Positions 1 to 5,994 of a stretch of 11,371 bases of DNA are shown here, one piece after another (the stretch's first letter is position 1; the number at the start of each line of letters is the position of its first letter). This stretch comes from Candidatus Stahliibacteriota bacterium. GTDB taxonomy: Bacteria; Hydrothermota; Tepidihabitantia; SM23-42. The DNA is taken from assembly GCA_030670605.1 (NCBI GenBank), contig DAOVBK010000024.1:1-11371 (forward strand), read 5' to 3'. Under the pieces are notes generated by a model. It was not told where the DNA came from and did no database searches. It saw only the letters and a program-made list of their open reading frames with translations. Made by a program: the position numbers and the translations under genes.

Positions 1-48
1 AACAACAAAGCAGAGAGACTCGAAAGACTGCGGCAACTCAGTAAGTAA
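1..48 (+). CDS. C-terminal end of an upstream gene (partial)
   Basis: Frame 1 is open from the window edge to TAA at 46-48 and gives the tail NNKAERLERLRQLSK. It is rich in Lys, Arg, Glu and Leu, like many amphipathic helical C-termini. Fifteen codons are too few to name a family, and an open stretch of this length is common by chance. The composition, and the position of the stop just before a clear promoter at 97-125, make a real gene end the better reading. An AAGGAG lies just after the stop at about 50-55 but no start codon follows it closely. Confidence 0.4.
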   Translation, partial: NNKAERLERLRQLSK

Positions 49-96
49 TAAGGAGCGGTTTACACAAAGAAGCGAGAAAACCAGTAGTTTAGCGAG

Positions 97-125
97 TTGA
101 CAAGAAACACAGGTTACACTATAGT
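97..125 (+). promoter_or_regulatory. Sigma70-type promoter of the tricorn gene
   Basis: TTGACA at 97-102 (perfect -35), a 17-bp spacer, then TATAGT at 120-125 (5 of 6 to TATAAT). Transcription would be expected to start near 131-133, only 2-4 nt before the ATG at 135, so the transcript would be leaderless or almost so. The absence of a Shine-Dalgarno before 135 agrees with this. Confidence 0.7.
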
Positions 126-129
126 GTAA
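114..129. promoter_or_regulatory. Perfect 16-bp palindrome over the -10 box (candidate operator)
   Basis: TTACACTATAGTGTAA is a perfect palindrome centred between 121 and 122. It contains the whole -10 hexamer (120-125). With no loop it would be a poor RNA hairpin, and it lies upstream of the expected transcription start, so it is better read as a binding site for a dimeric repressor that would block RNA polymerase. Which regulator would bind is unknown; neither TetR operator in this window resembles it. Confidence 0.5.
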
Positions 130-134
130 TCACT

Positions 135-3100
135 ATGAAATACATGCATCAAAACATAGCCTACATCTTTTTGTTTTTTATTCTCGTGGTGCCTCTTCAC
201 AGCGAAGAGGTCTGGGGAGCGCGGTTCCCTGCTCCATCGCCAGATGGCAACATGATTTCTTTTTCGTATTATGGCGATATCTGGGTCGTACCTGCACGCG
301 GAGGGCGAGCCGAACGATTGACCGTAAGCAATGGGTATGAAGGTAAGTCATTCTGGTCGCCAGACGGTAAGTGGATTGCTTTTGTAACGGACCGCTGGGG
401 AAGCGATGATATCTGCATTATACCTTCAGATGGCAGTGGTTCGGCTACACGACTCACGTACTACTCAATGTATGATAACCTTTTTGGCTGGACGTCAGAT
501 GGTGAATACCTGGTGTTTGAGTCTTTCCGGCAGACATTGCGGCCATCACTATACCATGTCTCTGTTGATGGCGGGCTTCCTGAGATGCTGACGAGATTTA
601 CCGCACGCGAAGTATGTTTTATGCCTGACGGAAAGGGTATGTATTATATGCGTGGTGGCGCCGCGTGGTGGCGTAGAAGATATCGCGGTAGTGCCAGTCA
701 AGATATCTGGTTCAAGGAATTGCCGGATGGAGAGTCCCGGCGGATAGCTGATTCACCAGGTCGCGATGGGTACCCGATGTATTCAAAGGTTGATGGGAAA
801 CTGTATTTTGTGAGTAACCGGGAAGCAGATGCTGTCAACAATCTGTGGTGTATGAATCCCGACGGCTCTGACCCAGTACAATTAACATTTGAACGCGAAG
901 ACATTCATTTTCCCAAAATATCATGGGATGGTTCAACTATAGTATATGAATGTTATGGCTCTCTGTGCAGATACGATGTTGCCACAGGTACGCAGATGAA
1001 AACCACTATTACTGTCACTGAGGACCACAAAGAAAATCCATTCTACCTCAAGCAGTTCATGAATAAGGCAACCGAGTTTGCATTGTCACCAGACGAACAC
1101 GAACTCGCTTTTGTGGTTCACGGCGATATTTTCATTATGCAATTGAAAGATGGCAAGACAGAGAAAGTGGTTCGATTAACCGATACGCCGTTCATAGAGA
1201 AACACATTGCATGGCATCCAGAAAAAGAATTGCTTGTGTGCACATCAATGGAAGACGGCGATATGGATATCTGGACCATAGAGCCGAAAACGGAAGAGAA
1301 ATTCTGCGACGATTTGCTTTTTACGTCGAAAAAATTACTCAATACCGATGAAAGCGAAGCAAAACCTATTTTTTCTCCTGATGGCGAAATGATCGCCTAT
1401 TTCAAGAACAGAGAGCAACTGTATGTTATGACCAAGGATGGCACACAGAGTATAAAGCTCTGTCCGCACAATGATGTTCTGTGGATCGATTGGTCGCCCG
1501 ACAGCAAATGGATCACGTTCAGCAGGACAACACTCGGCTGGCGTGAGGATATCTTTGTTGTGCGAGTCGATGGCAGCACCGCATGCACTAACATATCGAA
1601 TCATCCGAATGACGATTACAAACCCATGTGGAGTAGCGATGGCAGGAGGATCGCGTATGCGTCGCGCGATGCCATTGGTAATCTCTGGATGAAATATATC
1701 TTCTTACGACGGGAAGATGAGCAAAAGGAACGGGACTACTGGGAAACAGAAGAACAGGATTCAGTAGACGAAGACGTCACTATCGAGATAGATTTTGAAG
1801 ACATTGAAGACCGCATACATACGGTTACCAAAGTATTAGGCGGGTACAATTATGTCGCACAATCTCCTGATGGTAAACAATTCGCTCTCTATTCGAACAA
1901 TCAGGAGAGCAATGATATCTGGACGGTTGACTGGCTTGGCAAGGAACTGAAACGGGTTACGAATACCAATGTGCGACCGAGGATGTTCCTTGTATCGAAC
2001 GATAAGAAGAAGATACTGTATCTCTCGGGCACTGGTAACATATTCAGTGCGGATATTGCATCAGCACAATCAATGCCGCTCAGTTTCAGTGTTGAGATCG
2101 GCATTGATCGAAAACAAGAGCGCGAGCAGGTTTTCAAGGAGGCGTGGTGGGCATTGGAGGACGGGTTCTACGACAGCGATTTTCATGGTATTGATTGGCG
2201 GGCAATGTATCACAAGTACAACGACAGGGCATTGCACACGCGTACAACACGCGATTTCCACAGCGTCGTTCGGATGATGCTTGGTGAATTGAACGCTTCG
2301 CATCTGGGTATATACCAGGCATATGATATGCAAGAAAGGACAGGCGTCCTGGGCATTATCTATGACCCCCTTTACACTGGTGATGGTGTGAAGGTCGAGG
2401 ATATCATTCGTGATTCTCCTATCGATAAAGAAGAAATTGGCATTGAACCTGGCGATATTATTACGCACATCAATGGCACAAGAATAGTACGCGGTGAGAA
2501 TTTCTATTCATATTTGCGCAACAAAAGCGGTGAAGATATTATGCTGACCGTGCGCGGACAACGAGAAGAACGTGATGTGAAGGTACGCCCGAGGACGCCA
2601 GGGTCAATTCTTCGCTTGATCAAGGATCAATGGGTACAGGCTAATCGGGATTACGTTTACAAAAAGAGCAATGACCGACTTGGCTACCTGTACATCGCAT
2701 CAATGGGTGGACGCGATCTGCGTAAATTCGAGCAAGATCTCTACAAGGAAATGGACAAAGAAGGGCTCATTATTGATATACGGTACAATGGCGGTGGCAA
2801 TATTCATGATGAGATTTTGAATATTTTACGAAGAACGTCATACATGTATTCTATTGAGCGCGATGAGGAAAAGGAATACTATTCTCTGTTTAGATGGGAT
2901 AAGCCGACCGTGCTCATCATCAATGAAAACTGTTACAGTGATGCTGAGATTTTTCCTGCTGCGTTTAAAGAACTAAAACTAGGGACCGTTATCGGTGTGC
3001 CGACATTCGGTGCGGTCATCGGAACACGCGACATACGATTGCTTGATGGTTCTGGTTTCCGTATTCCTGGTACGGGCTGGTTCACCCTGACCAATGAGAA

Positions 3101-3224
3101 CCTTGAGAATACACCGATTGAGCCGGATATCTATGTGGAGAATACACCTGAACAGGATGGTGTAAGCACTGACCATCAGCTTGTGCAGGCTATCGAGCTT
3201 CTCGTGGAGGAGATTGGCAAGTAG
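135..3224 (+). CDS. Secreted tricorn protease homologue (S41 family)
   Basis: A 1029-residue homologue of the archaeal tricorn protease, a large serine peptidase that trims oligopeptides. Residues 1-23 are a signal peptide (hydrophobic core around YIFLFFILVV), so it should act in the periplasm or outside. Residues 25-650 hold TolB/PD40-type beta-propeller blades with recurring SPDG and DIW motifs, expected to form two propellers. The C1 region starts near 663, a PDZ domain spans about 736-840 (with IEPGDIITHING), and the S41 catalytic C2 region about 843-1010. Expected catalytic residues are visible: Ser722-His723 in NASHLG, Ser935-Asp936 in YSDAEIFP, and Glu991 in LENTPIEPD, matching by motif S745/H746, S965/D966 and E1023 of Thermoplasma tricorn. 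Length is close to the usual 1050-1070. The ATG at 135 lacks a Shine-Dalgarno but has a promoter placed for a leaderless start; a second ATG at 144 is possible. Family assignment is secure; the substrate is unknown. Confidence 0.93.
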   Translation: MKYMHQNIAYIFLFFILVVPLHSEEVWGARFPAPSPDGNMISFSYYGDIWVVPARGGRAERLTVSNGYEGKSFWSPDGKWIAFVTDRWGSDDICIIPSDGSGSATRLTYYSMYDNLFGWTSDGEYLVFESFRQTLRPSLYHVSVDGGLPEMLTRFTAREVCFMPDGKGMYYMRGGAAWWRRRYRGSASQDIWFKELPDGESRRIADSPGRDGYPMYSKVDGKLYFVSNREADAVNNLWCMNPDGSDPVQLTFEREDIHFPKISWDGSTIVYECYGSLCRYDVATGTQMKTTITVTEDHKENPFYLKQFMNKATEFALSPDEHELAFVVHGDIFIMQLKDGKTEKVVRLTDTPFIEKHIAWHPEKELLVCTSMEDGDMDIWTIEPKTEEKFCDDLLFTSKKLLNTDESEAKPIFSPDGEMIAYFKNREQLYVMTKDGTQSIKLCPHNDVLWIDWSPDSKWITFSRTTLGWREDIFVVRVDGSTACTNISNHPNDDYKPMWSSDGRRIAYASRDAIGNLWMKYIFLRREDEQKERDYWETEEQDSVDEDVTIEIDFEDIEDRIHTVTKVLGGYNYVAQSPDGKQFALYSNNQESNDIWTVDWLGKELKRVTNTNVRPRMFLVSNDKKKILYLSGTGNIFSADIASAQSMPLSFSVEIGIDRKQEREQVFKEAWWALEDGFYDSDFHGIDWRAMYHKYNDRALHTRTTRDFHSVVRMMLGELNASHLGIYQAYDMQERTGVLGIIYDPLYTGDGVKVEDIIRDSPIDKEEIGIEPGDIITHINGTRIVRGENFYSYLRNKSGEDIMLTVRGQREERDVKVRPRTPGSILRLIKDQWVQANRDYVYKKSNDRLGYLYIASMGGRDLRKFEQDLYKEMDKEGLIIDIRYNGGGNIHDEILNILRRTSYMYSIERDEEKEYYSLFRWDKPTVLIINENCYSDAEIFPAAFKELKLGTVIGVPTFGAVIGTRDIRLLDGSGFRIPGTGWFTLTNENLENTPIEPDIYVENTPEQDGVSTDHQLVQAIELLVEEIGK

Positions 3225-3270
3225 TTAATCGCGTGCACCCACGAAGCAACTACGTTTTCGTTCATTTACT

Positions 3271-3759
3271 ATGATCATACGATTGGCAACCATGGATGAC
3301 CTTCCTGCTATTACTGAGATATACAATGATGCCATCAGGAAAACGGTCGCGACGTTTGACACAGAGCCGAAATCACACGAAGAGCAGAAACTATGGTTTG
3401 ATGCTCATGGCACGAACTATCCTATCATTGTAGCAGATACAGATGGTGCCGTCGTTGGTTGGGCTTCGCTGAGTCACTATTCTGATCGCTGTGCGTATTC
3501 AGAGACTGCGGAAGTCTCGGTGTATGTTGCTGAACCGCACCGCGGTAAAGGGATTGGTCGGCAGCTATTGCAAGAACTCGTTGAACGCGGCAAGGAAACT
3601 GCGCTGCATGTCCTTATTGCGCGTATTGCCGGCGGAAATGAGGTCAGCATTCATCTTTTTGAGGCGTATGGATTCACTCACGTTGGTATTTTGCGCGAGG
3701 TCGGAAGAAAATTCGGGAAATTGATCGATGTCTACATCATGCAGAAATTGCTGAACTAG
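3271..3759 (+). CDS. GNAT N-acetyltransferase, MnaT/phosphinothricin type
   Basis: A 162-residue single-domain cytoplasmic GNAT enzyme that transfers acetyl from acetyl-CoA to an amino group. The N-terminus (IRLATMDDLPAITEIYNDAI) and the end (GRKFGKLIDVYIMQKLL) follow the pattern of E. coli MnaT (YncA) and phosphinothricin acetyltransferases, which acetylate L-amino acids, methionine sulfoximine or related compounds. The acetyl-CoA pyrophosphate-binding motif A is plain: HRGKGIGR at residues 90-97, after the strand AEVSVYVAEP. Residue 1 is at the usual family start. The gene follows the tricorn gene by 46 bp with no obvious terminator between, so co-transcription is possible. No good Shine-Dalgarno precedes the ATG, unlike the downstream genes. 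The natural substrate cannot be read from the sequence; a detoxification or amino-acid acetylation role is inferred from the family. Confidence 0.88.
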   Translation: MIIRLATMDDLPAITEIYNDAIRKTVATFDTEPKSHEEQKLWFDAHGTNYPIIVADTDGAVVGWASLSHYSDRCAYSETAEVSVYVAEPHRGKGIGRQLLQELVERGKETALHVLIARIAGGNEVSIHLFEAYGFTHVGILREVGRKFGKLIDVYIMQKLLN

Positions 3760-3812
3760 GTCTCTGCAACGCGTTGTTACCCAAAGCATTGCTGCTTTTC
3801 TGAGGCTAAAAC

Positions 3813-3840
3813 CCCAAAGCCCAACGCCTAAAGTCCAAAG
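3813..3840. repeat. Degenerate heptanucleotide tandem repeat upstream of the TetR-1 promoter
   Basis: Four adjacent 7-bp units: CCCAAAG, CCCAACG, CCTAAAG and TCCAAAG, consensus YCYAAMG, ending 20 bp before the -35 box. A related run sits at the same distance from the other TetR promoter (5132-5166). It resembles the short tandemly repeated heptanucleotides known in some bacterial intergenic regions. It may be a replication-slippage product, or a spaced upstream element. Confidence 0.55.
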
Positions 3841-3860
3841 CCTGATAGCTAAGTTACCCC

Positions 3861-3888
3861 TTGACAATTCATTTTTTTTCATTATAAT
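3861..3888 (+). promoter_or_regulatory. Consensus sigma70-type promoter of TetR-1
   Basis: TTGACA at 3861-3866, a 16-bp spacer, and TATAAT at 3883-3888, both hexamers perfect. The start point is expected near 3895, inside the operator that begins at 3890. Such a strong promoter covered by an operator is typical of an autorepressed TetR gene. Confidence 0.8.
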
Positions 3889-3889
3889 A

Positions 3890-3922
3890 AATCGAACGAT
3901 TGATTAAGTCAAACGTTCGATT
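3890..3922. promoter_or_regulatory. TetR-1 operator: 33-bp inverted repeat, two stacked sites
   Basis: Arms AATCGAACGATTGA (3890-3903) and TCAAACGTTCGATT (3909-3922) are complementary except at one position, with a 5-bp centre. Each arm also contains its own site: AATCGAACGATT (3890-3901) is a palindrome around two central bases, and AAACGTTCGATT (3911-3922) is a degenerate copy with centre 21 bp away, two helical turns. This suits two TetR dimers side by side. It lies between the -10 box and the Shine-Dalgarno AAGGAGG (3923-3929), so binding should block initiation. Confidence 0.75.
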
Positions 3923-3933
3923 AAGGAGGAAGA

Positions 3934-4617
3934 ATGACCAGGGACAAAATTCAGGCGAAGCAACGCATATTTGACGCCGCCCTCTCACTCTTTGCGCGTA
4001 AGGGTTATGCAGCGGTTGGCATACGGGAGATCGCCAAGGCTGCGCACGTAAACATCTCCATGATTAACTATTACTTCGGTGGCAAGGTAGGTGTACTCAA
4101 AGAAATGGTGAATGAGTGCTATAACAAATACTATGAGGCAGTTCAGGCAGTATATGAAGAGGACAATCCGCCAGAAGACGTTATCAAACAGGTGATCAGA
4201 AATGTGATTGAGTTTCACCGGGAAAACTGGGAACTGATCATGGTTGCCTTTACCACGACCCCGGTTGAAATTCCAGAGATTACAGACCTTAAGCTTAAAT
4301 GGGTTGCAACGAAGCATAAGGGCGCAGTTGATTTCTTCGCCCGTCTTGGGTTGGATACTGAGGACGTCGTGGTCATGAGCGTTGTCCGTGGCCTCGTGAC
4401 CACATTGATTGGAGAACATTTTCAATTCAGGCATGTATGGGAGCACATTCTGAAATCACAAGGTCGGAAGAAATGTGCGGAGGAGCATCACCTGAACGAG
4501 ACCATGCTCACATTTGATGATCAGTATTATGAGAAATATGCCGAGACGTTAGCGACATTCTATTTCAACGGATTGAGTGGTCTCAGAACGAAAAAAACAA
4601 CAAAAACGAGGAGGTAG
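3934..4617 (+). CDS. TetR/AcrR-family transcriptional regulator (TetR-1)
   Basis: A 227-residue TetR-family repressor. The N-terminal three-helix DNA-binding domain is at about residues 10-57: helix 1 RIFDAALSLFARKGYAAVG, then helix-turn-helix IREIAKAAHVNISMINYYFGGK, with the NYYFGGK turn typical of the family. The remainder is alpha-helical and would bind an unknown ligand; the extreme C-terminus is very basic (KKTTKTRR). The start is fixed by AAGGAGG 5 nt upstream. It very probably represses its own promoter through the inverted repeat at 3890-3922. The stop is 2 nt from the start of the small secreted-protein gene at 4620, whose Shine-Dalgarno lies inside the end of this gene, so the two are one transcription unit. 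The ligand and any further targets are unknown; a half-site occurs at 10897-10908. Confidence 0.9.
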   Translation: MTRDKIQAKQRIFDAALSLFARKGYAAVGIREIAKAAHVNISMINYYFGGKVGVLKEMVNECYNKYYEAVQAVYEEDNPPEDVIKQVIRNVIEFHRENWELIMVAFTTTPVEIPEITDLKLKWVATKHKGAVDFFARLGLDTEDVVVMSVVRGLVTTLIGEHFQFRHVWEHILKSQGRKKCAEEHHLNETMLTFDDQYYEKYAETLATFYFNGLSGLRTKKTTKTRR

Positions 4618-4619
4618 AG

Positions 4620-4964
4620 ATGTGTAAGTTGATTACAATTTGTGCATGCGCAATTGCGGTTCTTATCTTTGTTAGTGTGCAATCTGATCATGGTTCAGAT
4701 ACTGAGTACCTTGGCCAGATGCCAACAGTCGTGGTCACGGCTGCGCGATATGATGTGGGCTCAGAATGGCCAGGTTTAATGGATACGGTGTTTGTGACCG
4801 CGCGGCGCCATGACTATGCAGATGTGGCATGGTCTGGCCTGCTTGATACGGTCACGGCGATCGAGGTACCGCCTCACCCGCTACGTGGCTCGACCACGCC
4901 GACACTGACGTATCGAGGACACCTGGGTATTTTCAAAGATGATTACCATTATCGGGTGGAGTGA
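4620..4964 (+). CDS. Small secreted protein with TonB-box-like VVVTA repeats
   Basis: A 114-residue protein I do not recognise as a named family. Residues 1-22 are a hydrophobic export signal or single membrane anchor (ITICACAIAVLIFVSV), with no lipobox. The mature part has a repeat of about 20-21 residues: unit 1 at 32-51 (GQMPTVVVTAARYD...), unit 2 at 52-72 (GLMDTVFVTARRHD...) and a decayed unit 3 from 73 (GLLDTVTAIEVPP). The core [PD]-T-V-x-V-T-A resembles the TonB box at the N-terminus of TonB-dependent receptors, but no plug or barrel follows. The start is supported by AGGAGG at 4609-4614, 5 nt before the ATG and inside the TetR-1 gene, so it is translationally coupled. The frame stays open for 40 codons past its TGA (4962-4964), so the protein could be a shortened version of a longer one. 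The function, and whether it meets TonB, are unknown. Confidence 0.65.
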   Translation: MCKLITICACAIAVLIFVSVQSDHGSDTEYLGQMPTVVVTAARYDVGSEWPGLMDTVFVTARRHDYADVAWSGLLDTVTAIEVPPHPLRGSTTPTLTYRGHLGIFKDDYHYRVE

Positions 4965-5076
4965 TCGCGTATTGAGCAGGAGTATGTTCACCGTCAGTAT
5001 AAGATGCAGAGCCTGCAGGGGCAGAGGATGAGGAGTAATACCAAGCCTAATGTTAAGAAAACACCCTCCCTTTTTT

Positions 5077-5095
5077 CCCTCCCTTAAAGGGAGGG
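5077..5095. terminator. Polypurine/polypyrimidine hairpin, possible terminator
   Basis: CCCTCCCT (5077-5084) pairs exactly with AGGGAGGG (5088-5095) around a TAA loop. A second CCCTCCC (5064-5070) and a T6 run lie just upstream, so two alternative left arms exist. No T-run follows the right arm on either strand, so it is not a textbook intrinsic terminator. It sits where the TetR-1 unit should end. It may also be a dispersed intergenic repeat. Confidence 0.35.
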
Positions 5096-5131
5096 GAGAC
5101 TATTAAGTTAGGGAATCATCCCGTGTTACTC

Positions 5132-5166
5132 ACTAACGCCTAAAGCCCAACCCCCAGTGCCTAGTT
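5132..5166. repeat. Degenerate heptanucleotide run upstream of the TetR-2 promoter
   Basis: Read in 7-bp steps: ACTAACG, CCTAAAG, CCCAACC, CCCAGTG, CCTAGTT. The block starting AACGCCTAAAG at 5135 begins 38 bp before the -35 box, exactly as the AACGCCTAAAG at 3823 does before the other TetR promoter. By my count about 25 of those 38 positions match without gaps. Confidence 0.45.
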
Positions 5167-5172
5167 CGCCCC

Positions 5173-5200
5173 TTGACAAAACGGAAATTCCTATTATAAT
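5173..5200 (+). promoter_or_regulatory. Consensus sigma70-type promoter of the TetR-2 operon
   Basis: TTGACA at 5173-5178, a 16-bp spacer, TATAAT at 5195-5200. The hexamers, the spacer length, the preceding CCCC and the ATTATAATAA around the -10 are the same as in the TetR-1 promoter. Start point expected near 5207, at the edge of the first operator. Confidence 0.8.
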
Positions 5201-5206
5201 AATATA

Positions 5207-5221
5207 GACCGACGGTCGGTT
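5207..5221. promoter_or_regulatory. TetR-2 operator O1
   Basis: ACCGACGGTCGGT (5208-5220) is a perfect 13-bp palindrome with one central base. GACCGAC/GTCGGTC-type sites are a familiar TetR-family operator form. It covers the expected transcription start. Confidence 0.75.
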
Positions 5222-5239
5222 TATTCTGGTGGTAATACT

Positions 5240-5254
5240 GACCGACGGTCGGTC
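5240..5254. promoter_or_regulatory. TetR-2 operator O2
   Basis: GACCGACGGTCGGTC is a perfect 15-bp palindrome whose inner 13 bp are identical to O1. Centre-to-centre distance is 33 bp, about three helical turns, so two dimers could sit on one face of the DNA. It ends just before the Shine-Dalgarno AAGGAG (5257-5262). Confidence 0.75.
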
Positions 5255-5271
5255 TAAAGGAGATAAACACT

Positions 5272-5994
5272 ATGACGAGAATTGTCAAGAAACCTGACGT
5301 GCGGAAGAACGAAATTCTCGATGCAGCGCAAGAGTTTTTCTTCAAAAAAGGCTATGAGGACACAACAATTCAAGATATTCTTGACGCGATTGACATTGCC
5401 AAGGGGACTTTTTATTACTATTTCAAGTCAAAAGATGAATTACTTGATGCATTGGTTGAAAGGACAACTGATCAGCTGACCGCGCAATTCACGAATGTAA
5501 TGGATTCTGAACAGAATGCGATTAAGAAATTCAGCAGCCTTTCGCGCGCTGCTTCTTCGTTCAAACGGACGAACATTGCAGTCTTTGCTGTATTCTTGAA
5601 GGTGCTGTATCGTGATGAAAACATCCTCATGAGGACGCGTATGTTCCGGCAAATAACCAAGAAGGCTGCACCGCTTTATGCGCAGATCATACGCCAGGGA
5701 ATTAAAGAAAGATTATTCAATACGCCAGATTCTGACGAGATTGCAGAGATGATCATTCGACTCGGACAGCATTTGAATGAAAAGATTTGCGAGCTGATTC
5801 TTGATGCAACGAGGACGCCAGAACAGCTTTGCACCATCATGGAGAGGAAGACGCGGCTCTATGAAAGAGTGGTAGAGCGCATTCTCGGCGCACCGCGGGA
5901 GTCGATCGAGGTCTTCATTGCCGACGATTTCCGGGCAATGGTACAATACCTCAGTGATCGCATACAGGGGGAAACTGCCAAGGAGGAAGCATGA
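5272..5994 (+). CDS. TetR/AcrR-family transcriptional regulator (TetR-2)
   Basis: A 240-residue TetR-family repressor heading an export operon. The DNA-binding domain is at residues 11-58: helix 1 RKNEILDAAQEFFFKKGY, then the helix-turn-helix TIQDILDAIDIAKGTFYYYF and KSKDELL, a very canonical family sequence. The C-terminal helical part (60-235) has no motif that I can tie to a ligand. The start follows AAGGAG at 5257-5262 with 9 nt spacing. Two identical palindromes (5208-5220, 5241-5253) flank the leader, so self-repression is very likely. Its stop overlaps the next start by ATGA (5991-5994), so the regulator, the LolA-like protein and the beta-barrel are translated in step. By analogy with other TetR-led efflux operons it probably senses the exported compound or envelope lipid; this is inference. 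It is not a near-identical copy of TetR-1: similarity is confined to the family domain. Confidence 0.92.
   Translation: MTRIVKKPDVRKNEILDAAQEFFFKKGYEDTTIQDILDAIDIAKGTFYYYFKSKDELLDALVERTTDQLTAQFTNVMDSEQNAIKKFSSLSRAASSFKRTNIAVFAVFLKVLYRDENILMRTRMFRQITKKAAPLYAQIIRQGIKERLFNTPDSDEIAEMIIRLGQHLNEKICELILDATRTPEQLCTIMERKTRLYERVVERILGAPRESIEVFIADDFRAMVQYLSDRIQGETAKEEA

Larger units (their letters stand above)
4965..5271. other. 307-bp intergenic region between the two TetR units
   Basis: From 4965 to 5087 the frame of the preceding gene remains open after its TGA and would encode about 40 more residues, beginning SRIEQEYVHRQYKMQ, which is protein-like in composition, up to TAA at 5085-5087. The rest holds a G/C-rich hairpin (5077-5095), a degenerate heptanucleotide run (5132-5166), and the promoter with two operators for TetR-2 (5173-5254). 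I see no RNA gene and no other convincing coding region. Confidence 0.6.

Noticed and set aside
50..55. AAGGAG as a ribosome site for a gene starting before 135
   Set aside because: No start codon follows within a usable distance, and the tricorn frame is closed by TAG at 90-92.
1993..2004. TATCGAACGATA, close to the TetR-1 operator half-site
   Set aside because: It lies deep inside the tricorn coding region with no promoter near; the codons (Ser-Asn-Asp) explain it.
2070..2468. Reverse-strand open frame of 132 codons
   Set aside because: It lies wholly inside the tricorn gene, whose catalytic motifs are on the + strand. Its predicted product has no recognisable family and an odd Cys/His-rich composition.
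3251..3256. TACGTT as a -10 for a leaderless GNAT gene
   Set aside because: Only a partial match, with no acceptable -35 at 16-18 bp. Co-transcription with the tricorn gene is simpler.
3783..3799. Weak hairpin AAAGCA-TTGC-TGCTTT followed by a T, after the GNAT gene
   Set aside because: The stem is only 6 bp and A/T-rich at its base, and no true T-run follows. Not strong enough to call a terminator.
3813..3840. CRISPR-like short repeat array
   Set aside because: The units are 7 bp, directly adjacent and without spacers, so this is a simple tandem repeat.
3985..4446. Reverse-strand open frame of 153 codons
   Set aside because: Antisense to the clear TetR-1 gene, with no ribosome site and no recognisable motif.
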